Positions 1 through 5,008 of a stretch of DNA of 5,008 bases are shown here, piece after piece. The translations under genes and the position numbers were made by a program. The stretch spans positions 1 through 5,008 of the forward strand of contig JABIST010000447.1 of assembly GCA_018700215.1 (NCBI GenBank). Reading direction: 5' to 3'. How positions within the stretch are numbered: the first letter of the stretch is position 1; each line of letters starts with the position of its first letter. The notes under the pieces were generated by a model, which saw only the letters and a program-made list of their open reading frames with translations, ran no database searches and had not been told where the DNA came from. The stretch is from Dehalococcoidia bacterium. Lineage in GTDB: Bacteria; Chloroflexota; Dehalococcoidia; UBA2979.

Positions 1-907
1 GATTCGCGTCGAACGAGGGCAACGATACCTGCGCCAGCACCTCGCCGGTCGCGACATCGATGACGACTGCCGCACCGGCGAGGTCCGGGGGCGCCTGGCC
101 GGCGCGCACTGGTGGCAGGCCCGCCTGGATCTGGTCTGCGAGCGCTGCCGACACAGCAGTCTGGAGTCCGAGGTCGATCGAGAGGACGAGGTCCGCGCCC
201 GGTTGGGCTGCGACCCTCCCGAGTTCTCCGAGTTCACGGCCGGTTGGGTCAGCCACGACGAGGCGCCGTGCCGGTTCGCCTCGGAGCGCGTCTTCGTAGA
301 CCTCTTCCAGCCCGCTGCGCCCCACGAACGCGTCTAGCGGGTAGCCGACATCGAGGTACTGCTCGACCTCGACGGCGTCGATTGCGCCGACGTGGCCGAG
401 GATGTGCGCCAGCAGCTCACCGCCCTCGTACACCCGCTTCGGTATGGCGACCACGTCGATGCCTGGCAGGGCGGCGGTCGCGGTTCGTAGTTCGATCGCC
501 TCGAGGGCGGTGTCGACCTCGTGCAGCTCGATCGGGACGAGCGGATCGACGGCGGCGATCCCGGAGGTGCTGATTCGCTCGAGGTCCGCGAGCGGGACGC
601 CGGTCTGCCGTTGGATCTGTACGAGCACCTGGGTGCGGTCGGCCGTGGCCTCGGGTAGTGCTGCGGGGATCAGCCGCAACACGTACCGGGGTACATTCCG
701 CACCAGCGGCAGGCCGTTGCGGTCGTAGATCAGGCCGCGTGGCGGCTCAGCCTCGACGACCCTCGGCTGATCGCCGGAGGCGAGTTCGGGCGCGAGCGTT
801 GGGTCGAGCAGCTGCATGCGGGTGAGCTGGATGCTGAGGGCCGCGAAGACAAGCAGTGCCACGAGCCCGAGCGGTCGCAGTCGCGCGCCCGGCAGCTCGT
901 CACTCAC
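1..907 (-). CDS. mrdA: Penicillin-binding protein 2 (class B PBP, elongasome transpeptidase), N-terminal part
   Basis: The gene runs off the left edge; 302 residues are visible. Class B PBPs of this type cross-link peptidoglycan during cell elongation, anchored in the membrane with the catalytic domain outside. Seen here: a short cytoplasmic N-terminus, one hydrophobic segment at about residues 11-29, then the PBP dimerisation (pedestal) domain with PPRGLIYDRNG at 56-65, GHVG at 171-174, and GRSGLEEVYEDALRG at 196-210. The start of the transpeptidase domain follows, with LVLSIDLGLQ near 240-249 and LPSFDAN at the edge. The catalytic SxxK, SxN and KTG motifs would lie outside the window, so activity cannot be judged. 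The start is a GTG at 905-907 whose last bases form the TGA stop of mreD (GTGA), which suggests translational coupling; I see only a weak ribosome site before it. The position directly after mreBCD supports the PBP2 role over a septal PBP3 (FtsI). Confidence 0.93.
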   Translation of the reverse strand, partial: MSDELPGARLRPLGLVALLVFAALSIQLTRMQLLDPTLAPELASGDQPRVVEAEPPRGLIYDRNGLPLVRNVPRYVLRLIPAALPEATADRTQVLVQIQRQTGVPLADLERISTSGIAAVDPLVPIELHEVDTALEAIELRTATAALPGIDVVAIPKRVYEGGELLAHILGHVGAIDAVEVEQYLDVGYPLDAFVGRSGLEEVYEDALRGEPARRLVVADPTGRELGELGRVAAQPGADLVLSIDLGLQTAVSAALADQIQAGLPPVRAGQAPPDLAGAAVVIDVATGEVLAQVSLPSFDAN

Positions 908-1401
908 GCGAACAGTCCGTGGCGCTGTCGCCTCGGCTGCAGCAGGGGTGCGAGCATCGCTGCGATCACGCTGGTGACGAAGGTGGCGACGATGACGGCG
1001 GGAGTGGCGCCGGCCAGCGAGCCAAGTTCGCGGCCCACCGTTGCCAGCAGCAGCAGATAGGCGAGGCTCCCGAGGCCGGCGACGCCGGCGGTTGCCGGCA
1101 ATCGCCACAGCAACCCGTGCTCTTCGTCGAGATGGGTCTGCGCCAACGCGGCACCGAGCAGCGCAACCGGCAGCAGTGCGACCAGGAACCAGCCCACGCG
1201 CTGGGTTGAGAGGACGCCGAGTAGAGCGGCTGCCAGTAGCAACGCTGGCCACGGTTCATCGTGGGAGCGATTCACGCTCCAGGCGGCCAGGAGTGCGACG
1301 GGGAGTAGCGGCATTGCCCACGGATCGGGGGTGAGCAGCGGCAGCACGGCGATCTGCAGGAAGCTGGCGGCGGTCACGAGCAGCATCAGCGGCAGGCTCA
1401 T
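904..1401 (-). CDS. mreD: Rod shape-determining protein MreD
   Basis: A 165-residue, very hydrophobic protein, close to the usual length of MreD. MreD is an integral membrane part of the elongasome that binds MreC and helps link MreB filaments to the cell-wall synthases. Visible hydrophobic stretches are at about residues 3-23, 29-42, 52-65, 70-87, 103-122 and 132-154, giving five or six membrane segments, with a basic tail (PRRQRHG) at the C-terminus. MreD diverges strongly in sequence, so the call rests mainly on membrane layout, size and position between mreC and the PBP2 gene. The ATG start overlaps the mreC stop as ATGA, with GGAG seven bases upstream inside mreC. The stop overlaps the next gene's GTG. 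A generic membrane protein is the alternative, but the context makes that unlikely. Confidence 0.9.
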   Translation of the reverse strand: MSLPLMLLVTAASFLQIAVLPLLTPDPWAMPLLPVALLAAWSVNRSHDEPWPALLLAAALLGVLSTQRVGWFLVALLPVALLGAALAQTHLDEEHGLLWRLPATAGVAGLGSLAYLLLLATVGRELGSLAGATPAVIVATFVTSVIAAMLAPLLQPRRQRHGLFA

Positions 1402-2234
1402 GGCATCGCTCCGGGCATGTCGATCCCAAGCCCCGGTATGAAGCCGGTGACGATCAGCACCTGCTCCAGCCGCCGCAGGTCGCTGAGCGGCTCGATGGTG
1501 ATTCGGGCGTGGAGATCTTGTGATTGCGATTCGATTGAGGCGACTCGTCCGGCGAGTAGTCCCGGCGGCAAGCGCCCCCCGAGCGCGGACGTGACGACGA
1601 CGTCTCCGACGACCACCTTCGCGCTGCGGGCGACGAATTCGAGGCTAAGCCCGCCGCCACCGCCTTCGAGCGCACCGGGGACACGCGACGACTGCACGAC
1701 GACCGCGACGGAGGAGTCACCATCGATCAGCAGCCGCACCCAGGACCGCTTTGGCTCCACGGTTGCGACCAGGCCGACGAGGGTGCCGCCGGCGCCGAGC
1801 ACCGGCTGTCCTTCGATGACGCCGTCGTCTGAGCCGCGTGCGATCAGCAGGGTGCGTTGTCCTGGAGCCGGATCGCGCAGCAGTACCGGGGCGGTGAGTA
1901 GCTGATCGGCTTCGAAGCTGGTCGCGCTGAGCAGAGCCGAGGCTGCCTGAACGGCGATGCGCTGCTCGCGGAACGCACCCAGCTCGGCTTCAAGCCGCTC
2001 AACCTCCAGGCGGAGCGATCCGTTCTCCTCGGAGAGCCCGCGCACTTGTCCAGCGTGGAAGATGACATCGGAAATCGGGCGCAGCGTGTTCTGGACGGCG
2101 GAGACGAGCGGTGTGACGAGCGCGCGTGCCTGCGATTCCACGGTGCTCGCCGGTGAGAGCGTGGACGCGCCCAGTAGCAGAATGGCGCCAAGGAGGAGCG
2201 CGGAGAACCAGGCGGCACTCCGACCGGTCGCCAC
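1398..2234 (-). CDS. mreC: Rod shape-determining protein MreC
   Basis: A 278-residue protein of normal MreC length. MreC is a bitopic membrane protein that self-assembles outside the cytoplasmic membrane and connects PBP2 with MreB and MreD. Seen here: a membrane anchor at about residues 8-28, a heptad-like coiled coil at about 64-95 (SLRLEVERLEAELGAFREQR), and then the two beta-barrel lobes. Family-typical motifs include GSDDGVIEGQPVLG at 134-147, GLVATVEPKRSWVRLLID near 154-171, SSVAVVVQSSRVPGALEG near 174-191, and GDVVVTSALGGRLPPGLLAGRV within 210-231, ending in LEQVLIV. A run of five glycines (191-195) sits in the loop between strands. The start is GTG at 2232-2234, with GGAG nine bases before it, 29 bp after the mreB stop. 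The stop overlaps the mreD start. Confidence 0.95.
   Translation of the reverse strand: MATGRSAAWFSALLLGAILLLGASTLSPASTVESQARALVTPLVSAVQNTLRPISDVIFHAGQVRGLSEENGSLRLEVERLEAELGAFREQRIAVQAASALLSATSFEADQLLTAPVLLRDPAPGQRTLLIARGSDDGVIEGQPVLGAGGTLVGLVATVEPKRSWVRLLIDGDSSVAVVVQSSRVPGALEGGGGGLSLEFVARSAKVVVGDVVVTSALGGRLPPGLLAGRVASIESQSQDLHARITIEPLSDLRRLEQVLIVTGFIPGLGIDMPGAMP
1409..1412 (-). promoter_or_regulatory. Ribosome binding site of mreD (GGAG)
   Basis: On the minus strand GGAG stands seven bases before the mreD ATG, inside the last codons of mreC. Together with the ATGA overlap it supports this start and coupled translation. Confidence 0.65.
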
Positions 2235-2243
2235 GGGTTAGTG

Positions 2244-2247
2244 CTCC
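2244..2247 (-). promoter_or_regulatory. Ribosome binding site of mreC (GGAG)
   Basis: On the minus strand GGAG stands nine bases before the GTG codon at 2232-2234, in the 29-bp gap after mreB. It supports the GTG as the mreC start, which gives the normal short cytoplasmic tail before the membrane anchor. Confidence 0.65.
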
Positions 2248-2263
2248 GGCGGGTGCGTGCGGG

Positions 2264-3334
2264 TCATCGTGGGCGCTGCCGCGTTGCGATTGCGGATTGG
2301 ACGCGCTCGAGCGTCTCGGCCTCTTCGAACGCTTCGGCGCAGCCGCGGACGACTGTGCGCAGTGGGTCCTGGGTGACGAAGACGGGGAAGCGTGTCTCCA
2401 TCGCGAGGCGGCGGTCGAGTCCCTGGAGTAGCGCACCGCCGCCGGTCATGGCGATGCCGTGCATCATCAGGTCGGCGACGATTTCTGGCGGCGTGGTCTC
2501 GATGGTGGCGCGGACGGTACGGATGATTTCGTTGGTGACGGTGGAGAGCGCATCACGCAGCTCGACGGTGGAGACTTCGACTGACTTCGGAAGTCCCGTG
2601 GCGAGATCGCGGCCGCGCAGATCGATCAGTTCCTCGACATCGAGCGGGAAGGCGGAGCCAGCTTCGATCTTCACCTGTTCGGCAGTCCGTTCGCCGATGA
2701 GCATGTTGTGCACCTGGCGGGCGTAATCGATGATCGCGGAGTCCATCCCATCGCCGGCGGCGCGCACTGAGGTCGACTGCACGATTCCGCCGAGGGCGAT
2801 GACGGCGACCTCGGTGGTTCCGCCGCCGACATCGACGACCATGACACCAGCGGGATCCATGACGGGGAGGCCTGCACCGATGGCGGCGGCCATGGGCTCT
2901 TCGATCAGGTAGGCGGAGCGAGCGCCGGCTGCGATGGCAGCGTCGTGGACGGCGCGCTTTTCAACCTCGGTAGCTCCCGAGGGAATGCCGACGACGACGC
3001 GCGGCCGGGGCAGTCCGAGACCGAAACGTTCGTGGACGGTGCGGATGAAGTGCTGGAGCATTCGTTCGGTCACGCCGAAATCGGAGATCACGCCGTCTCG
3101 CAGTGGGCGGACGGCGACGATGGTTGAGGGCGTGCGCCCAACCATCCGCTTCGCGTCGGAGCCGATCGCGAGGATTCGCTTGCTTACTTTGTCGATCGCA
3201 ACGACAGAGGGTTCATCGATCACGATCCCTCGACCGCGCACGCTCACGAGCGTGTTGGCGGTTCCGAGGTCGATCCCAATGTCGTGGGAAAACATCCCCA
3301 AGAACGACGACAGCGGATTGATCACCGGTCGCAT
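2264..3334 (-). CDS. mreB: Rod shape-determining protein MreB (bacterial actin homologue)
   Basis: A 356-residue actin-fold ATPase of normal MreB length. It polymerises under the membrane and guides the elongation machinery. Nucleotide-site motifs are all present: phosphate 1 DIGIDLGTANTLV (18-30), EEPMAAAIGAG (145-155) with the expected glutamate, phosphate 2 VVDVGGGTTEVAV (166-178), IGERTAEQVKIEAGSA (213-228), and the adenosine motif MTGGGALLQGLD (296-307). The start is uncertain. The first ATG (3332-3334) adds 13 residues, MRPVINPLSSFLG, before the common MFSxDIGIDLG start at the second ATG (3293-3295). E. coli MreB has a comparable MLKKFRG lead, and such leads can bind membrane, so I keep the longer form. 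Neither ATG has a clear Shine-Dalgarno site. It is the first gene of mreBCD-mrdA and has its own promoter upstream. MreB-like paralogues (Mbl) are the only alternative, and the adjacent mreCD argue for MreB. Confidence 0.97.
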   Translation of the reverse strand: MRPVINPLSSFLGMFSHDIGIDLGTANTLVSVRGRGIVIDEPSVVAIDKVSKRILAIGSDAKRMVGRTPSTIVAVRPLRDGVISDFGVTERMLQHFIRTVHERFGLGLPRPRVVVGIPSGATEVEKRAVHDAAIAAGARSAYLIEEPMAAAIGAGLPVMDPAGVMVVDVGGGTTEVAVIALGGIVQSTSVRAAGDGMDSAIIDYARQVHNMLIGERTAEQVKIEAGSAFPLDVEELIDLRGRDLATGLPKSVEVSTVELRDALSTVTNEIIRTVRATIETTPPEIVADLMMHGIAMTGGGALLQGLDRRLAMETRFPVFVTQDPLRTVVRGCAEAFEEAETLERVQSAIATRQRPR

Positions 3335-3359
3335 CTCGCAGACGGGGAGACTGCGTGTT

Positions 3360-3380
3360 CAACCGTTGGAGTTACGGTTG
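3360..3380. repeat. Inverted repeat at the predicted mreB transcription start
   Basis: Two perfect 7-bp arms (3360-3366 and 3374-3380, CAACCGT and ACGGTTG) flank a 7-base spacer. The dyad begins about where transcription from the promoter at 3386-3415 would start. It could be an operator, or a stem-loop at the 5' end of the mre mRNA; the sequence does not decide between them. Confidence 0.55.
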
Positions 3381-3385
3381 CATGG

Positions 3386-3415
3386 AGTATACGGGTGAGC
3401 AGTTCTGGGTATCAA
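3386..3415 (-). promoter_or_regulatory. Sigma-70-type promoter of the mreBCD-mrdA operon
   Basis: Read on the minus strand, the -35 box TTGATA (3410-3415, five of six consensus bases) and the -10 box TATACT (3386-3391, five of six) are 18 bp apart. The predicted start is near 3379, giving a leader of about 45 bases to the first mreB ATG, or about 85 to the second. This stretch is AT-rich compared with the flanking genes and is the only intergenic gap longer than 40 bp in the window, which adds weight. The site was found by eye. Confidence 0.7.
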
Positions 3416-3436
3416 CGCTTTCAAAAAATGTTGATA
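3410..3436. repeat. Inverted repeat including the -35 box upstream of mreB
   Basis: Two perfect 7-bp arms, TATCAAC (3410-3416) and GTTGATA (3430-3436), are separated by 13 bases with an A6 run (T6 on the coding strand). The arm centres lie 20 bp apart, about two helical turns, as for a dimeric DNA-binding protein. The inner arm includes the whole -35 hexamer. It starts three bases beyond the transporter stop codon, so a terminator hairpin was considered, but the T-run falls in the loop rather than after the stem. Confidence 0.5.
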
Positions 3437-3439
3437 ACG

Positions 3440-4216
3440 TCAGACTCCATCGACCAGCCCGCGCAGCAGGTATCCGACCGCCCAGGCCAGCGAGGCGGCC
3501 GCGCCGCCGAGGAGTAGCGTCTCCACGCTGGAGCGCACGAGACGGCCCCCCAGCGTATAGGCTTTGACATAACCAACGGCGACGAACGCGATCGCGGTCA
3601 GTCCAACGCTCCACCAGAACGGGCTTCCGATCACGTCGTCATTGATTGCATCGGCAAAGAACGAGAGCAGCGGAACTGAGCCAACAATCAGGAACGCGAG
3701 GAATGTGGCGACCGCCGCGCGCAGGGGGTTGGGGCCATCGAGCTGTACGCCGTGCTCTTCGAGCAGCATGGTGTCAATCCAACGTTCGCGATCGGAAGTG
3801 ATGACGGCGACGACCCGTTCCAGGTCAGCGCCCTCGAAACCTTTCGCCTCGTAGATCTGTCGAATCTCTTCGCGCTCGCCCTCGGGCACTTCGTCGATCT
3901 GCTCGCCCTCGATCCGGCGCAGCTCCGCGACAATCTCGTGATCTGCGCGGGTGCCCAGGAAGTTACTGGCGGCCATGCTGAAGCCGTCGGCCAGCAGGTT
4001 GGCGAGGCCAAGCACGACGACCACGCCGCCGGAGAGACCAGCTCCGACAGCGCCTGCGACGATCGCGAAGGTGGTGACGGCGCCATCGATCGCGCCGTAG
4101 ATGAAGTCACGGATGTAGCTGTGATCGGTGCCGCTGGAAAGTCGATCACGAATAGCCTGTGGCGTGTGATGCGCCGGAATTGGGAGATGGGCGCGCGCCG
4201 CGAGGCGGGGGAACAT
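3440..4216 (-). CDS. VIT1/CCC1-family iron/manganese transporter
   Basis: A 258-residue membrane protein of the VIT1/CCC1 family, whose members move Fe2+ or Mn2+ out of the cytosol (to vacuoles in plants and yeast; presumed export in bacteria). Seen here: family-typical first helices, DFIYGAIDGAVTTFAIVAG (37-55) and LGLANLLADGFSMAASNFLG (69-88), holding D44 and M81, which match pore residues of characterised VIT1. Next is a charged cytoplasmic helical domain (about 93-165) rich in glutamate (E98, E103, E105, E112, E114, E116, E117) with M150, E153 and E154, like the VIT1 metal-binding domain. Three more hydrophobic helices lie at about 167-188, 199-219 and 232-252. The ATG at 4214-4216 is used because an in-frame TAG stands nine bases before it. 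No strong ribosome site is seen. The 258-residue length fits the family. The metal cannot be told from sequence alone. Confidence 0.9.
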   Translation of the reverse strand: MFPRLAARAHLPIPAHHTPQAIRDRLSSGTDHSYIRDFIYGAIDGAVTTFAIVAGAVGAGLSGGVVVVLGLANLLADGFSMAASNFLGTRADHEIVAELRRIEGEQIDEVPEGEREEIRQIYEAKGFEGADLERVVAVITSDRERWIDTMLLEEHGVQLDGPNPLRAAVATFLAFLIVGSVPLLSFFADAINDDVIGSPFWWSVGLTAIAFVAVGYVKAYTLGGRLVRSSVETLLLGGAAASLAWAVGYLLRGLVDGV

Positions 4217-4225
4217 GGCGGCGGG

Positions 4226-4432
4226 CTAGGTCCCCGGTTGAATCAGCCGGTAGACGCGGGTGCTGCCATCGCTTCCGGAGTGGACTCGTCCCGCGCGAAC
4301 GAGCGAGCGCAGCGCGGAGGCCATGAGGCCACCATCCACGTCCATGATCTTGTTGAAGTCTTTCTTGGAGAGCTGATCGGCGTCTCCGAGGGCGTCAATG
4401 ATTTGCTGTTCCAGTTCGGCCGGTTGCACCAT
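4226..4432 (-). CDS. Small winged-helix-like protein of unknown function
   Basis: A 68-residue protein I do not recognise by name. The pattern is that of a minimal winged helix: helix 1 at about residues 5-16 (ELEQQIIDALGD), helix 2 at 22-29 (SKKDFNKI), a possible recognition helix at 34-47 (GGLMASALRSLVRAG), then a two-strand wing at 49-64 (RVHSGSDGSTRVYRLI). There is no room for a ligand domain, and the overall charge is near neutral, so it may bind protein rather than DNA. A clear AGAAGG ribosome site precedes the ATG, and codon use resembles the neighbours, so it looks like a real gene. It lies 38 bp after ligA and nine bp before the transporter gene, in the transporter's frame. Regulation of the transporter is a guess from position only. 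Confidence 0.75.
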   Translation of the reverse strand: MVQPAELEQQIIDALGDADQLSKKDFNKIMDVDGGLMASALRSLVRAGRVHSGSDGSTRVYRLIQPGT

Positions 4433-4438
4433 CGCGTA

Positions 4439-4444
4439 CCTTCT
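4439..4444 (-). promoter_or_regulatory. Ribosome binding site of the small winged-helix gene (AGAAGG)
   Basis: On the minus strand AGAAGG lies six bases before the ATG at 4430-4432. It is among the best Shine-Dalgarno sequences in the window and is a main reason to believe the short gene is translated. Confidence 0.65.
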
Positions 4445-4470
4445 TCCACTCGTACTGCGAGCATCGATCC

Positions 4471-5008
4471 TCAGGGCGTGTCAGTCCAGCCCAATTCCTC
4501 AAGTCGTCGAATGAACTCGTGTTCGTCGATCACTTCGACGCCGAGCGTATCCGCTTTCGCTTGCTTGCTGCCGCCACCCGTGCCGGTCACGACGTAGCTG
4601 GTCTTCTTTGACACGGCGCCAGCGAAACGACCGCCGAGCCCCTTGATCAAGTCTTCGATTTCGTTGCGCGACCATCGCTGCAGGGAGCCAGTGACGACGA
4701 TCGCCAGACCATCTAGCACGCCGCCGCGCGCGGAGATTTCCTCGTCCGTGCGTACGCCGGCGGCGACCAGACGGTCGACGAGGGCTGCGTTCTCGTCGTC
4801 GCGGAAATACTCGTACACGCCCTGGGCGACGATCGGGCCGATGTCGTCGATCGCCTCGAGTTCTTCGAGCGAGGCGTTGCGTAGCGCCTCGATTGACCCG
4901 AAGTTCAGCGCCAGTGCGCGCGCGGTCTCGGTGCCGACGTGGCGGATGCTGAGGCCGATCAGCAGGCGATGCAGCGGCTGCGTCTTGCTGGCCTCGATGT
5001 TGGCGAGC
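4471..5008 (-). CDS. ligA: NAD-dependent DNA ligase LigA, C-terminal part
   Basis: The gene enters from the right edge; the last 178 residues are visible. LigA seals nicks in replication and repair using NAD+. Seen here (numbered from the window edge): LANIEASKTQPLHRLLIGL at 1-19, the family signature leading into the helix-hairpin-helix DNA-binding domain, with hairpins at RHVGTETARALA (22-33) and LEAIDDIGPIVAQGV (50-64). A C-terminal BRCT domain runs from about 97 to 172, with LDGLAIVVTGSL, GLGGRFAGAVSKKTSYVV and the GSKQAKADTLGV loop. The usual LDKA in this loop is replaced by QAKA. The catalytic adenylation domain, OB fold and zinc finger are outside the window. The reading frame is open through the edge, so the GTG at 4816-4818 is internal, not a start. 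It is probably cotranscribed with the small gene downstream. Confidence 0.96.
   Translation of the reverse strand, partial: LANIEASKTQPLHRLLIGLSIRHVGTETARALALNFGSIEALRNASLEELEAIDDIGPIVAQGVYEYFRDDENAALVDRLVAAGVRTDEEISARGGVLDGLAIVVTGSLQRWSRNEIEDLIKGLGGRFAGAVSKKTSYVVTGTGGGSKQAKADTLGVEVIDEHEFIRRLEELGWTDTP

Noticed and set aside
112..573. A 153-codon plus-strand frame rich in arginine
   Set aside because: It lies opposite the PBP2 gene, whose frame carries clear family motifs; the Arg/Pro-rich composition is typical of a shadow frame.
1417..1905. A 162-codon plus-strand frame antisense to mreC
   Set aside because: The product is low-complexity Ser/Arg/Pro/Thr-rich, and the opposite strand encodes an unmistakable MreC.
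3410..3436. Intrinsic terminator of the transporter gene
   Set aside because: A stem of seven mostly A/T pairs with its T-run in the loop and no T-run after the stem does not fit a Rho-independent terminator; it is better read as a dyad on the promoter.
3752..4597. A 281-codon open frame on the plus strand, antisense to ligA, the small gene and the transporter
   Set aside because: It runs across three well-supported minus-strand genes and its product shows no recognisable domain. Long open antisense frames are expected in GC-rich coding DNA.
4471..4818. A separate 115-residue BRCT-domain protein starting at GTG 4816-4818
   Set aside because: The frame stays open to the right edge and encodes the LigA helix-hairpin-helix domain directly before it, so this is the ligase C-terminus and not an independent gene.
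1..5008. Mobile element, CRISPR array, defence system, tRNA or rRNA
   Set aside because: No transposase, integrase, repeat array or RNA gene pattern was seen; almost all of the window is explained by tightly packed housekeeping genes on one strand.

Overview
The window is a compact, GC-rich bacterial chromosome segment in which every supported gene is on the minus strand, so it reads from right to left. In transcription order it holds the C-terminal part of an NAD-dependent DNA ligase (ligA), a small winged-helix-like protein of unknown role, a VIT1/CCC1-family metal transporter, and then the cell-shape cluster mreB-mreC-mreD followed by the N-terminal part of a class B penicillin-binding protein (PBP2/mrdA type). 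The protein sequences suggest a rod-shaped, GC-rich bacterium, perhaps Chloroflexota (Thermomicrobia-like) or a deep-branching actinobacterium. That placement is an impression from sequence style and was not tested.

Right part (about 3440-5008): ligA runs off the right edge and ends in a BRCT domain. After 38 bp comes a 68-residue protein with the helix-turn-helix-plus-wing pattern. Nine bp further on comes the VIT1-like transporter, in the same reading frame as the small protein. These genes are close enough to be cotranscribed, and no intrinsic terminator was seen between them.

Middle (3335-3439): this is the only real intergenic gap, 105 bp long. It holds a good sigma-70-type promoter for the mre genes (TTGATA, 18 bp, TATACT on the minus strand). 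Two perfect 7-bp inverted repeats lie on it: one includes the -35 box and the other lies at the predicted transcription start.

Left part (1-3334): mreB, mreC, mreD and mrdA are packed as an operon. There are 29 bp between mreB and mreC, a 4-bp ATGA overlap between mreC and mreD, and a 4-bp GTGA overlap between mreD and mrdA. Together the products make the elongasome core: MreB filaments under the membrane, MreC and MreD as membrane scaffold, and PBP2 as the peptidoglycan transpeptidase they direct.

I see no mobile element, CRISPR array, RNA gene or phage gene, and no convincing new system. The most interesting points are the two-dyad mreB promoter, the small winged-helix gene fused in frame (but for one TAG) to the transporter gene, and the choice of MreB start.
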